A stretch of 42,170 nucleotides of DNA from an uncultured Clostridium sp. (GCA_900555925.1 USMU01000006.1:1-42170); one strand, 5' to 3'. Shown: positions 1-7,545, counted from the first letter of the stretch. The notes: generated from the sequence alone by a model not told the origin. Numbers and translations: made by a program.

Positions 1-627
1 CTAAAAACGCAATTAAATAAACTACCTATCACCGAGTTGGACTACTTAATTATTCTCGGTGATGCGGGTATGATTTGGAGTAGAACGGAACTCTTGGAAG
101 TTAGGGAATATTACGAGGGGTTGCCCTGCAAAACGTTGTTTCTGGACGGCAATCACGAAAACTTCGATTTGATTTATGAGTATCCGATAAAAGATTTTTG
201 CGGAGGTTCGGTTCACCAAATAAGCGAAAAACTATATCACTTAATGCGCGGGGAGATTTATTCGATAGACGGAAATACTTTCTTCGTATTCGGTGGCGGT
301 TTTTCCGCAAAGAAACTTACAGGCTCGTCCCCCGTCTATGTTTGGGAACAAGAAATGCCGACGGAAAAGCAATATGAAAACGGCACCCGAAATCTTGACA
401 AGGTCGGATTTAAGGTTGACTATGTCTTAACGCATGTAGCACCGACAAACGTAGCGGAAAATATCAGCGTAAAACTTGTGCCGGAAGAAAAAATACTGAA
501 TGATTACTTGCAAACTATATCCGAGAAAACAGGCTACAAAAAATGGTATTTCGGACATCATCACAAGGACATAAGTATTGGGGCATTTGTTGGTGTATTT
601 GAATCGGTTTTGAGATTGGGAGAATAG
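1..627 (+). CDS. Calcineurin-like metallophosphoesterase, 5' end outside window
   Basis: The reading frame is open to the first base of the window (it reads LKTQLNKLPITELDYLIILG before the GDAG motif), so this is a 3' fragment and the first metal-binding motif (DxH) lies upstream. Visible motifs are LGDAG, GNHE, THVAP and GHHH near the C terminus. These are the ordered metal-ligand motifs of the calcineurin-like phosphoesterase superfamily (Metallophos, PF00149). The family hydrolyses phosphomono- or phosphodiesters with two divalent metals; the substrate cannot be told. There is no signal peptide or membrane segment in the visible part, so it is probably cytosolic. The stop codon is one base before the next ATG, so the two genes are almost certainly co-transcribed and translationally coupled. 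An internal TTG at 37 could be mistaken for the start, but it falls just before the GD motif and would delete an essential part of the fold. Confidence 0.85.
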   Translation, partial: LKTQLNKLPITELDYLIILGDAGMIWSRTELLEVREYYEGLPCKTLFLDGNHENFDLIYEYPIKDFCGGSVHQISEKLYHLMRGEIYSIDGNTFFVFGGGFSAKKLTGSSPVYVWEQEMPTEKQYENGTRNLDKVGFKVDYVLTHVAPTNVAENISVKLVPEEKILNDYLQTISEKTGYKKWYFGHHHKDISIGAFVGVFESVLRLGE

Positions 628-628
628 A

Positions 629-2662
629 ATGGAACAGAAATTTATTGATTATTTCAGACAACTCGATATTCTTGATGAAGGGCTTAACACGGATTTTTCG
701 GATCTCGCCTTTGCGTATGACTACAATGAAGTACAAGAATTATATTTTGACGAAACAAAAAACAATTTTGTCTTTCTTGCAGGCGAAAGTGGTCTCCGCA
801 AAAAAGATATGCTTGCTCGAATCTGCAAAGATTTGCTTATGCGTGGCGTGGAAAAAGAAGATATCCTATATCTCAATTACGAACTGCCGATTCTGCACAA
901 CGAGAATATCATTTCCTTAATAGCAGGTTTTTATAATGCACGAAAGGAAAGTGAAAATGCCTATCTCATTATAAATGAAATACAAGAATGTGGGGATTGG
1001 TTTGATCTTACCATCGAGTTGAGAAATAACTATCCTAAAATAAAACTGCTTTGTTCATCATCAACGCCTCCGTATATCTTTGAGAAAATATATGACGAAG
1101 GGTGCGAATGTTGCAAAATTGTCGTACTCTCCAAGAAGAACGCTTCGAATATTAAGTATGAGTCGCAGACGTTCGGTGTTTTTGAAGAATTTAAATATAA
1201 CCAAAAAGGCGATATTATCGAAATCAAAGGTTTGACCAAGGAAGGAAAGAGAATGGCTCGTCATACCGTACCTGCCATGATTAACGGTAAGCCTGTCAGA
1301 ATCATTGCAAGCGGCGCATTTCATGACAGAAGCGAAATGCTTTCCATTGACTTGCCTGATACGATAGAAATGATTGGTGATTATGCCTTTTCTAAGTGTA
1401 GCAATTTGACTGAAATAAAACTTCCAAAGGCTCTTACGTATATTGGCGACCATTCTTTCTTGGGGGCAACTAAACTCGAAAGAATTATAGGCGGAGAGCT
1501 TGTTGTTCACGTAGGAAATAGTGCTTTTTATAAAACAAAATGGCTCGATAATCAAAAGGACTTTGCAATTATAGGAAAAACGTTGTATCGTTACAAAGGT
1601 GATAGCAAGTATGTTCTTCTGCCCAGAGAAATAACTCACATTGTGAGCTATGCTTTTGCGGATACAAAGATAGAACAAGTCAAAGCAACGCAAACGATAT
1701 TACTTGGTGAAGGCGTTTTTTACCGCTGTAACAACCTGAATAACGTAGCGATTGATATAGATAGCATACCGCCGTTTTGTTTCTACGGATGTTCGAAATT
1801 AAAAGCGGAATTCACGGTTGAATGCATTGGAAAATTCGGCCTTTATAATTGTCGTTCTTTGAAAACAATAAGTGCCAATAGAATTGGTGTATGTGCCTTG
1901 GCGTATACAAAAAAGTTAGAACAGATTTCCGGCGTTGAGGAACTCTGCGATGGTGCATTATTTTCGTGCAACAGTCTCGAAGAATTAGATCTGAAAAACG
2001 TTGATGTAATAGGTAAATTTGCGTTGGCAAAAACAGGACTTGAATGTATTAAATTCGCAGGTCAACGCATTGGAGATTTCGCATTTTATCATTCTCCGAA
2101 TTTGCATTATGTTAATATTCATTATGAAACTCAAATCGGCAAAGCAATACTGCTTGGTTGCGAGTCGATGTATACTATGACTATTAGCGGTAAATATAAA
2201 TTGACGTCCTACTTCGGAGGGAAAATGCCTAAAGTCACAAAACTGTATATTCATGGCAATATTACAGACGATTTTTGTAGGAACAATCCATATCTTGAAG
2301 AACTTCAAATCCGACACACGGAATATTTCGGCGGCTGGAGCTTTTATGGTAACTCCGCTTTAAAAGCGGTAACGTTTTATAATGTGAAAACTATTGGTAA
2401 TTGGGCATTTGCATATTGCGACAGGATAGAGAATATAACTCTTCCTAAGACGATCGACTTTATAGGTATGAACGCATTCCGCTACTGTCATAACTTGTCC
2501 GAAATAATCATACATTCACAAAAGTGTGTATTGTTTGGGGCAAATGCTTTTTACTCTACGTCAGAAAATAAAATATTTAAAGTAAGGAAAGGTTTGAAAA
2601 GACAATACCAGGAAGAGAAAATTTGGCATGAATATCTATCGTCTATTATTGAAAATAACTAA
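629..2662 (+). CDS. AAA_14-like (degenerate) ATPase domain fused to BspA-type leucine-rich repeats
   Basis: A 677-residue protein with two parts. Residues about 30-170 look like the AAA_14 NTPase fold. There is a P-loop position at 51-60 (AGESGLRKKD), a strand resembling 'ilyinle' at 78-86, a Walker-B-like segment LIINEIQE at 113-120, and a sensor-like strand ending in CSSS at 142-145. The P-loop keeps the first glycine and a lysine but lacks the GK[ST] signature, so ATP hydrolysis is doubtful. From about residue 205 to the end there are many LRR_5 (BspA/TpLRR) repeats of the type 'IGDYAFSKCSNLTEIKLP'. BspA repeats are usually surface adhesion or protein-binding modules, but this protein has no signal peptide, so a cytosolic sensing or scaffold role is more likely. 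It directly follows the phosphoesterase. The family-level call is firm; the cellular role is unknown. Confidence 0.75.
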   Translation: MEQKFIDYFRQLDILDEGLNTDFSDLAFAYDYNEVQELYFDETKNNFVFLAGESGLRKKDMLARICKDLLMRGVEKEDILYLNYELPILHNENIISLIAGFYNARKESENAYLIINEIQECGDWFDLTIELRNNYPKIKLLCSSSTPPYIFEKIYDEGCECCKIVVLSKKNASNIKYESQTFGVFEEFKYNQKGDIIEIKGLTKEGKRMARHTVPAMINGKPVRIIASGAFHDRSEMLSIDLPDTIEMIGDYAFSKCSNLTEIKLPKALTYIGDHSFLGATKLERIIGGELVVHVGNSAFYKTKWLDNQKDFAIIGKTLYRYKGDSKYVLLPREITHIVSYAFADTKIEQVKATQTILLGEGVFYRCNNLNNVAIDIDSIPPFCFYGCSKLKAEFTVECIGKFGLYNCRSLKTISANRIGVCALAYTKKLEQISGVEELCDGALFSCNSLEELDLKNVDVIGKFALAKTGLECIKFAGQRIGDFAFYHSPNLHYVNIHYETQIGKAILLGCESMYTMTISGKYKLTSYFGGKMPKVTKLYIHGNITDDFCRNNPYLEELQIRHTEYFGGWSFYGNSALKAVTFYNVKTIGNWAFAYCDRIENITLPKTIDFIGMNAFRYCHNLSEIIIHSQKCVLFGANAFYSTSENKIFKVRKGLKRQYQEEKIWHEYLSSIIENN

Positions 2663-2748
2663 GGCAAAAGGCATCGGATTTTAGATGCCTTTTTACAGTT
2701 TGATAATTTCTATATTTTTTTTAAAAACCTTGTAAAACCTATCGCTAA

Positions 2749-3288
2749 ATGTCCTATATAAGTGAGGGGCATTTTTCTTTTTCGAAAAATACGAAGTTTT
2801 ACAGTGAAAGTTTCCAATTGTATTAGGAGGACAATAAAAATTTTTTCTAAACACCCCCGCAAAGCATTTGAAACTTTCCAATAATATTGAGGATATGTAA
2901 CGGAAACGTAAAAGTTTTTGCCCTCTATTGTCCATATAAAGTGAGAAAATCTTTGTCATAATGAAAAAAAGTTTCGCGCAAACCATTTACTTTCGTGCCG
3001 GAAGTTTCCAATTATAATAGAGGGATATTTTTCAGAAAAGCACGAAGTTTTTACTCTCTGTTGTCCATATTTAGTGAGGGGCTCTTTGTTTTAATGAAAA
3101 AGTTTCCCGTAAACCATTAACTTTTGTACTGGAAGTGTCCAATTATAGTAGGAGGATTTTTTGAAAAAGTTCAGTGAAATACCCCCACAAAGAGATGAAA
3201 ACTTTCCAATATAAGCAGAGGATATTTTCAAGAACTTACGAAAAACACCCCCACAAACAGGCAAGCAAATGTCCATATATAGTGAACG
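2749..3288. repeat. Array of nine diverged dispersed repeats (core like TTTCCAATTATAGTGAGG / TGTCCATATATAGTGAGG)
   Basis: Nine copies of an 18-21 bp core start near 2749, 2810, 2872, 2929, 3003, 3061, 3134, 3201 and 3269, at intervals of 57 to 74 bp. The core has two flavours, TTTCCAAT-ATA-GTGAGG and TGTCCATAT-TA-GTGAGG. The sequence between cores is also partly repeated: several copies are preceded by AAACACCCCCGCAAA or variants (2850, 3178, 3245), others by GTTTCSCG-AAACCATT (2971, 3101) or by ACGAAGTTTT (2791, 3042). No gene is supported in 2663-3384 beyond a 9-codon ATG frame at 3309 with AAAGGAGA upstream. The repeats are too diverged for CRISPR. Two further copies lie at 7240-7321. They could be iterons, a short interspersed element family or att-like remnants. 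Confidence 0.7.
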
Positions 3289-3390
3289 GAAAAGGAGATA
3301 ACAGATCATGAGCTACAAACAAATGTACCCGCCTTAACGGGCAGAAAAACCAAACGTAAAACAGAAAACAACACAAGGAGGTATTCAAAT

Positions 3391-4050
3391 TTGACGCAAT
3401 TTACGTTTTATGAGATTTACAAAGACGTCATGGAAATGCTGGACGACGATGCAACGCGCGGACAGTTTATGAAAGCGATCTGCAAGTTTATGTTCGAAGA
3501 AGAGCCGGTAAAACCGCCGAAAGGCAACAAGTCGGAATATTTTTGGGAGAACATTATCGACGTGATGACGGAAAGCAAAGAAGCAGAAAAGAACGGAAAA
3601 CGCCCGAAAAGACTTAACATGAAGATGAAGCACTTCGCCTTCCAATACGCTTACTACAAGGCAATCCTGCTGATGACGGACGAAGAGATATGGCAATACA
3701 TAAAAGCAATCTACGGTTATATGGTAGAAGGCGTTGAACCTACGGATCTGAGCAATAACGTTATGCTCTATTTCAACCTTGCCAAAAGGAAACTTGACAT
3801 AAGCAAGACAAGAAGCATTGTCGGAAAACACGGCGGCAAATTGCGGAAACAAACTGCTGAAATAACGTTGGAACAGTTTTTGTCGGCGCATCCGCACATC
3901 AGAAATAATCTTTACGGAAATGCGGTTGAACTTGTAAAAGGCAAAGACTTCTCTGTACTTTCGGACAAGTTGAAAGCAAGTTCCAAATGGGTAAGCGAAC
4001 AAAGTCTTTACAAGATACTGTCGCACTACGACGAGATTATATCGCCATAG
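3391..4050 (+). CDS. DUF6291-like protein of mobile elements
   Basis: A 219-residue soluble protein starting with TTG (MTQFTFYEIYKDVMEML) behind a perfect AAGGAGG nine bases upstream; no ATG fits this spacing. The protein contains two tandem related modules. Residues 1-70 (FYEIYKDVMEMLDD, RGQFMKAICKFMF, EEPV) and 75-150 (FAFQYAYYKAILLMTDEEIWQYIKAIYGYMVEGVEP) both match the pattern of DUF6291: an aromatic helix, then 'G-x-x-x-K-A-I-x-x-Y-M', then 'EP'. A basic GKHGGKLRKQT segment near residue 150 and a less conserved tail follow. Proteins of this type are commonly found in phage and plasmid or ICE replication neighbourhoods, but the molecular function is not established. It sits directly after the repeat array and upstream of the mobile region's non-coding stretch, so a replication or maintenance role is possible. 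Confidence 0.6.
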   Translation: MTQFTFYEIYKDVMEMLDDDATRGQFMKAICKFMFEEEPVKPPKGNKSEYFWENIIDVMTESKEAEKNGKRPKRLNMKMKHFAFQYAYYKAILLMTDEEIWQYIKAIYGYMVEGVEPTDLSNNVMLYFNLAKRKLDISKTRSIVGKHGGKLRKQTAEITLEQFLSAHPHIRNNLYGNAVELVKGKDFSVLSDKLKASSKWVSEQSLYKILSHYDEIISP

Positions 4051-4215
4051 CGGAAAGCAAAAGCCCGAAAAATAAATTGGGAAACGGGTACTTTTTACAA
4101 GCAGGGAAAGAGACGCTTGGGGACACTTTTTGAACAAGGCAATTAAAAAACAAACGGCAAATCAGGAATTACCTTAGAATTGTGGTGTAAAGCGACTTTG
4201 TAAGACCGAATGTTG

Positions 4216-4244
4216 TTGAAAGAAAAGTAAAAATATGGTATAAT
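4216..4244 (+). promoter_or_regulatory. Strong sigma-70/A type promoter
   Basis: TTGAAA (4216-4221), a spacer of exactly 17 bases and TATAAT (4239-4244). The predicted start is near 4251. No open frame with a ribosome site follows before the hairpin at 4307-4330, so the product may be a small RNA. Confidence 0.6.
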
Positions 4245-4306
4245 ATAAAAAGATTTTGCAGACAATAAAAACTCGGATATAAATAACTTAATATAGACCT
4301 GCCGAA

Positions 4307-4330
4307 AAGCCGCACGAAAATGTGCGGCTT
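4307..4330 (+). terminator. Perfect 9-bp hairpin AAGCCGCAC / GTGCGGCTT
   Basis: A GC-rich stem of nine pairs closes a six-base loop (GAAAAT). It lies about 55 bases downstream of the predicted transcription start. It is not followed by a T run, so it is either a weak terminator or a structural part of a small RNA. Confidence 0.45.
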
Positions 4331-4538
4331 CCCGTTGTGTAAAATATAGTAAAGACAAAAAACCAAGGTTTATGTTCCATAGGGAGAACAAAAACAAAAA
4401 GCGGACGCGCTGAAACGGACAAGTTAAAATTAAACAGAAAAAGAGTGATAAATTACCTGAAAAAGTGGCAGCAAAATGTTTCAAAACAGAATAAAGAGAT
4501 GATTTTTATATGTTTTACATAACATAGCGCGTTAAACC

Positions 4539-4567
4539 TTGAAAAAACAAAATTTTTGTGCTATAAT
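4539..4567 (+). promoter_or_regulatory. Strong sigma-70/A type promoter upstream of the leader and NatAB
   Basis: TTGAAA (4539-4544), a 17-base spacer and TATAAT (4562-4567), with the start expected near 4574. The transcript would carry the 24-codon leader frame, the hairpin at 4701-4735 and then the ABC transporter operon. Confidence 0.65.
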
Positions 4568-4678
4568 GCATTCAATAGCATCAGTATAGAGATACTGAAA
4601 CTTCAAGAACAAGGTAAAGAGGCAGAAAAAACCAACAAATTATTAAAACCAAAAACTCTCGACGGGAGGTAACCGCCT

Positions 4679-4753
4679 ATGAAACACAATAAGATTACAA
4701 GCGCAGAGAAAAGGCTTTTCCCTTGCGTTTTTTGTTCTTTTCGAAGAAATTAA
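4679..4753 (+). CDS. Possible 24-residue leader peptide or truncated recombinase start
   Basis: ATG with GGGAGG nine bases upstream (4664-4669) opens a 24-residue frame (MKHNKITSAEKRLFPCVFCS, then FRRN). The hairpin with a T tract at 4701-4735 lies inside it, which is the arrangement of ribosome-mediated attenuators. The alternative is that it is the broken 5' end of a serine recombinase gene: such proteins often begin M-x-x-x-K-I-T-A-L-Y, as the 12243 recombinase does ([11 protein letters not shown]). A frame ending at 4672 (KLQEQGKEAEKTNKLLKPKT, then LDGR) overlaps the ribosome site and could be the tail of the gene that preceded that recombinase. Both readings are inference. Confidence 0.35.
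   Translation: MKHNKITSAEKRLFPCVFCSFRRN
4701..4736 (+). terminator. Terminator/attenuator hairpin with T tract
   Basis: The arms GCGCAGAGAAAAG and CTTTTCCCTTGCG pair with one bulge and a G-T pair, followed directly by TTTTTTG. The hairpin lies within the 24-codon frame and 180 bases upstream of the ABC transporter start, so ribosome position could decide whether it forms. Confidence 0.5.
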
Positions 4754-4917
4754 CGACGAGGAAATGAATTATAAAAGAACAACAGACTTAATCCATAACG
4801 CATTGTAACGATAAAACCGCGTGATTGATTATAAATATGACGTTATAAAAACACAATGACATTGTTGAATCGATTTAGTCTGTAAGAAAAAAATTACTAT
4901 CAGAAAGGAAAGTAAAT

Positions 4918-5808
4918 ATGATACTTGAATTAAAAAACATCGATAAGTCTTTTGGAGAGAAGGAAGTTCTCAAGGGCGTTTCTTTTGCGGCAGAGGGCGG
5001 CAAGGCCTTCGGACTTCTTGGCAGAAACGGCGCGGGTAAAACGACGTCTATCCGTATTATTATGAACGTGTTTCCCGCAAACGGCGGAGAGATACTTCTG
5101 GACGGAAAGCCGATTGACTATCACAAAATCGGGCTTGGTTATCTTCCCGAAGAAAGAGGTCTTTACCCGAAAAAACCTGTTATTGACCAACTTGTATATT
5201 TTGCGGAACTGAAAGGTATGAGCGCAAAAGAAGCAGTCAAGGCGGTTGATTACTGGCTTAACAGGCTCGGTATGACAGAGTATCGCAATAAACGGCTCGA
5301 TACCCTTTCAAAAGGAAACCAGCAGAAAATTCAGTTGATAACGGCACTTGCTCACAATCCGCACATTGTTATTCTTGACGAGCCTTTTTCGGGGCTTGAT
5401 CCCGTAAACGCAATGCTTCTAAAAGACGTGGTAAAGGAACAGATTTCGCAAGGGAAAATCGTTTTGTTTTCAAGCCACCAGATGGCGTACATAGAGGAAT
5501 TTTGCGACAGTATAGCAATATTAAGCGCAGGCAGGGTTGCAATCAGCGGAGATTTGGCTGAAATAAAGAGGAATTACGTGCGCGATAAGTTAGTGGTAAG
5601 CACAACAAACCCCGAACGGATAAAATTCGATTTGGGCGAGGCTTGCGCCGAACGCGAAGACGGCGCGCTGATTATTCAACTTGCAAGCCCCGATGAAAAG
5701 CAGTCTATGATGAAACGGCTTGTAGAGACCTATGATATTGACGAGGTAAAAGTGTTTGAGCCTTCCCTTAACGATATATTCGTAGAGTACGCAGGCGAGC
5801 AGGTGTAA
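4918..5808 (+). CDS. ABC transporter ATP-binding protein, NatA/YhaQ type
   Basis: A 296-residue nucleotide-binding subunit that would power the following membrane protein. The Walker A is GRNGAGKTT (35-43). The signature is a weakly canonical LSKGNQQK, as in NatA-type proteins (COG4152). The Walker B and D-loop read HIVILDEPFSGLDP and the H-loop is SSHQM. The C-terminal about 80 residues form the extra domain seen in this family, ending FEPSLNDIFVEYAGE, the usual 'PSLeeiFi' motif. The ATG follows GAAAGGAAAG. The gene is separated from its partner by 12 bases that contain the partner's ribosome site. NatAB-like exporters are linked to sodium, drug or peptide efflux; the substrate here is unknown. 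As the only clear non-mobility genes in the mobile region, the pair is probably its cargo. Confidence 0.9.
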   Translation: MILELKNIDKSFGEKEVLKGVSFAAEGGKAFGLLGRNGAGKTTSIRIIMNVFPANGGEILLDGKPIDYHKIGLGYLPEERGLYPKKPVIDQLVYFAELKGMSAKEAVKAVDYWLNRLGMTEYRNKRLDTLSKGNQQKIQLITALAHNPHIVILDEPFSGLDPVNAMLLKDVVKEQISQGKIVLFSSHQMAYIEEFCDSIAILSAGRVAISGDLAEIKRNYVRDKLVVSTTNPERIKFDLGEACAEREDGALIIQLASPDEKQSMMKRLVETYDIDEVKVFEPSLNDIFVEYAGEQV

Positions 5809-5820
5809 GGAGGCAAAGCG

Positions 5821-7056
5821 ATGAAACAGTTTGGAAAAATACTTAAATTCGAGCTGAAAGGCTATCTTAAAAACAAAGTCTTTGTAGGCGTCACAATCTT
5901 TCTTGTAGCGGCAATCGCCGTCGCTATGTTTATTCCGAATATTATATCGGCTTTTAAGTCCGGGACAACACCGCCAAAGGATCTGCCCGTAATGCTTGTG
6001 TACGCCGAAGACGAAACCCTTTCTAAAACCGTAAAGGAATATTTTACGCAAGCCTTTACGGGGTATAACGTAAAAGTTGCCGACGGAACGCTTGACGATA
6101 TAAAATCGCAGATTACAAGCGGCAGCGTTGAGTGCGCTTTTGTTTTGAACAGTCCGTCGTCTTACACTTATTACGTAAACAATCTCAATATGAGGGATAC
6201 TAATCAGGCTGTTGCGAACACGGTGTTGCAAGAGGTTTACAGAGTGAACGCTATGATACAAAACGGACTATCCCCCGAACAGGCGAAGGATATTATGTCG
6301 GTGGTTATCGAAAGCAACACGATGACGCTCGGCGTTGACCAGATAAAAAATTATTTCTATACCTACATAATGATACTTGCATTATATATGGTTATTATGC
6401 TTTACGGGCAGCTTGTTGCGACAAACGTGGCAAGCGAAAAGAGTTCGCGGGCTATGGAAGTTCTGATTACGAGTGTAAAACCGACGAGTATGATGTTCGG
6501 AAAGGTTTTTGCGTCCTGTATCGTGGGCTTTACTCAACTTGTGCTTGTGTTCGGCTCGGCTCTGCTGTTTTATAATATCAATAAAGCGCAGTTAACGAAT
6601 CCGATAATCGCTTCGATATTCGGCATGCCCGTAAACCTGTTTATTTATATGCTCGTGTTCTTTATTCTCGGCTTTTTGATTTACGCTTTCCTTTACGGCG
6701 CAATCGGCTCAACCGCGTCAAAACTTGAAGATATAAGCACAATGGTGTTGCCTGTCACCTTCTTTTTCATTATCGCCTTTATGGTGGTTCTGTTCTCGAT
6801 GATAGGCGGCAACGTAAACTCCGTGTTGATGAAGATATGCTCGTATATTCCGTTCACTTCGCCTATGGCTATGTTTACGAGAATTTGTATGAGTACGGTT
6901 GCTTGGTATGAAATTTTCATTTCCATTATAATCTTAATCGGCTCTACCGTCGGTATCGGCGTTCTTTCTGCTAAAATCTACCGTGTAGGCGTTCTCCTTT
7001 ACGGAACTCCGCCGAAGTTTACAAAAATTATAAAAGAGGTCTTAAAGAAACAGTAG
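5821..7056 (+). CDS. ABC-2 type permease, NatB/YhaP type
   Basis: A 411-residue integral membrane protein. One transmembrane segment lies at about 21-43, followed by a mostly hydrophilic extracytoplasmic domain of about 140 residues. Five or six more membrane segments follow from residue 183 on. The cytoplasmic motif ASEKSSRAMEVLITSVKP after the second membrane helix is the conserved 'EK-x-x-R-x-x-E-x-L-x-T-S' signature of the NatB family (COG1668, ABC2_membrane_3). AAGGAGG overlaps the stop of the ATPase gene and serves this ATG. The protein is the channel half of the exporter and acts in the cytoplasmic membrane. Confidence 0.88.
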   Translation: MKQFGKILKFELKGYLKNKVFVGVTIFLVAAIAVAMFIPNIISAFKSGTTPPKDLPVMLVYAEDETLSKTVKEYFTQAFTGYNVKVADGTLDDIKSQITSGSVECAFVLNSPSSYTYYVNNLNMRDTNQAVANTVLQEVYRVNAMIQNGLSPEQAKDIMSVVIESNTMTLGVDQIKNYFYTYIMILALYMVIMLYGQLVATNVASEKSSRAMEVLITSVKPTSMMFGKVFASCIVGFTQLVLVFGSALLFYNINKAQLTNPIIASIFGMPVNLFIYMLVFFILGFLIYAFLYGAIGSTASKLEDISTMVLPVTFFFIIAFMVVLFSMIGGNVNSVLMKICSYIPFTSPMAMFTRICMSTVAWYEIFISIIILIGSTVGIGVLSAKIYRVGVLLYGTPPKFTKIIKEVLKKQ

Positions 7057-7128
7057 TCAACCGGCAAAAGAATGGCAGACTTCGCAAAAGGGCTTTTAAC
7101 ACTATAAAAAACAATTTAATAAAAAAGG

Positions 7129-7165
7129 AAAAGGAAGTTTGAATTATATCGGACTTCCTTTTTAT
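7129..7165 (+). terminator. Intrinsic terminator of the NatAB operon
   Basis: AAAAGGAAGT (7129-7138) pairs with ACTTCCTTTT (7153-7162), loop 14 bases, and the 3' arm runs into a T tract. It lies 70 bases after the permease stop. Confidence 0.7.
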
Positions 7166-7239
7166 ATGCGGTTGTCGGGAAAAATTCTCGGCAATTTTTT
7201 TTGTAAAATTTTTGTGAAATACCCCAACAAACGGCTTGT

Positions 7240-7321
7240 AACTTTCCAATTATAGTGAGGGAGTAAAAAACTTTTGCAAAACACCCCCGCAAAACGGCTT
7301 ACTAATGTCCATATATGATAG
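7240..7321. repeat. Two more copies of the 2749-3288 repeat family
   Basis: The cores at 7240 (ACTTTCCAATTATAGTGAGG) and 7304 (ATGTCCATATATGATAGAG) are of the two flavours seen in the large array. Both are preceded by the same companion box (AAATACCCCAACAAACGG and AAACACCCCCGCAAAACGG). Together with the large array they bracket the DUF6291-NatAB segment in direct orientation. Confidence 0.7.
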
Positions 7322-7493
7322 AGAAATAATTTATCTTTCGTGGACTCGTAAGAACAAAAATGGCGAAGAAAAGAAAATGAAGGAGGCAGAAAAATGAAGT
7401 CGGATACAAGTTGAAAATGTATTTTTAAGAGCGTTTTTCAATGTATATCGTAGAGAAAAACTTTGGAAGCAAATGCGGAGCAAAACTTAGAGT

Positions 7494-7545
7494 ATTGAGC
7501 AAAGTGTAGCACACTATACTTTGCTTCGCAAAATAGTGTGCTCTG
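7494..7545 (-). other. Candidate oriT of MobV/pMV158 (RSA) type
   Basis: A stem of 15 pairs is formed by AGCACACTAT (7508-7517) with ATAGTGTGCT (7533-7542), plus the inner TTTGC-TTC-GCAAA. Read on the minus strand, the hairpin is followed by ATAGTGTGCTACACTTTG, close to the RSA nic-region core AGTGTG-T-TATACTTTA known from pMV158 (established family knowledge). The element lies about 100 bases upstream of the relaxase gene, the usual place. Nicking would fall near the G-C step of AGTGTG-CTACACTTTG. Confidence 0.7.

Larger units (their letters stand above)
4051..4917. other. 870-base gene-poor stretch with two promoters, a hairpin and a leader-like unit
   Basis: No long coding frame is credible here. 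What is visible, in order: a TTGAAA-17-TATAAT promoter near 4216, a perfect 9-bp hairpin near 4307, a second TTGAAA-17-TATAAT promoter near 4539, a 24-codon frame with a good ribosome site near 4679, a hairpin with six T's near 4701, and a weak 14-codon frame (ATG at 4764). The stretch lies between the DUF6291 gene and the NatAB operon and probably carries regulatory RNA or decayed recombinase DNA. Confidence 0.6.

Noticed and set aside
2749..3288. CRISPR array
   Set aside because: Repeat cores are diverged, intervals contain related rather than unique sequence, and no cas genes are present.
2693..3309. Minus-strand short proteins with repeated CGGVFRKF / YIGKF-like segments
   Set aside because: The similarity comes from translating the DNA repeats. 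Frames are broken by stops and lack ribosome sites.
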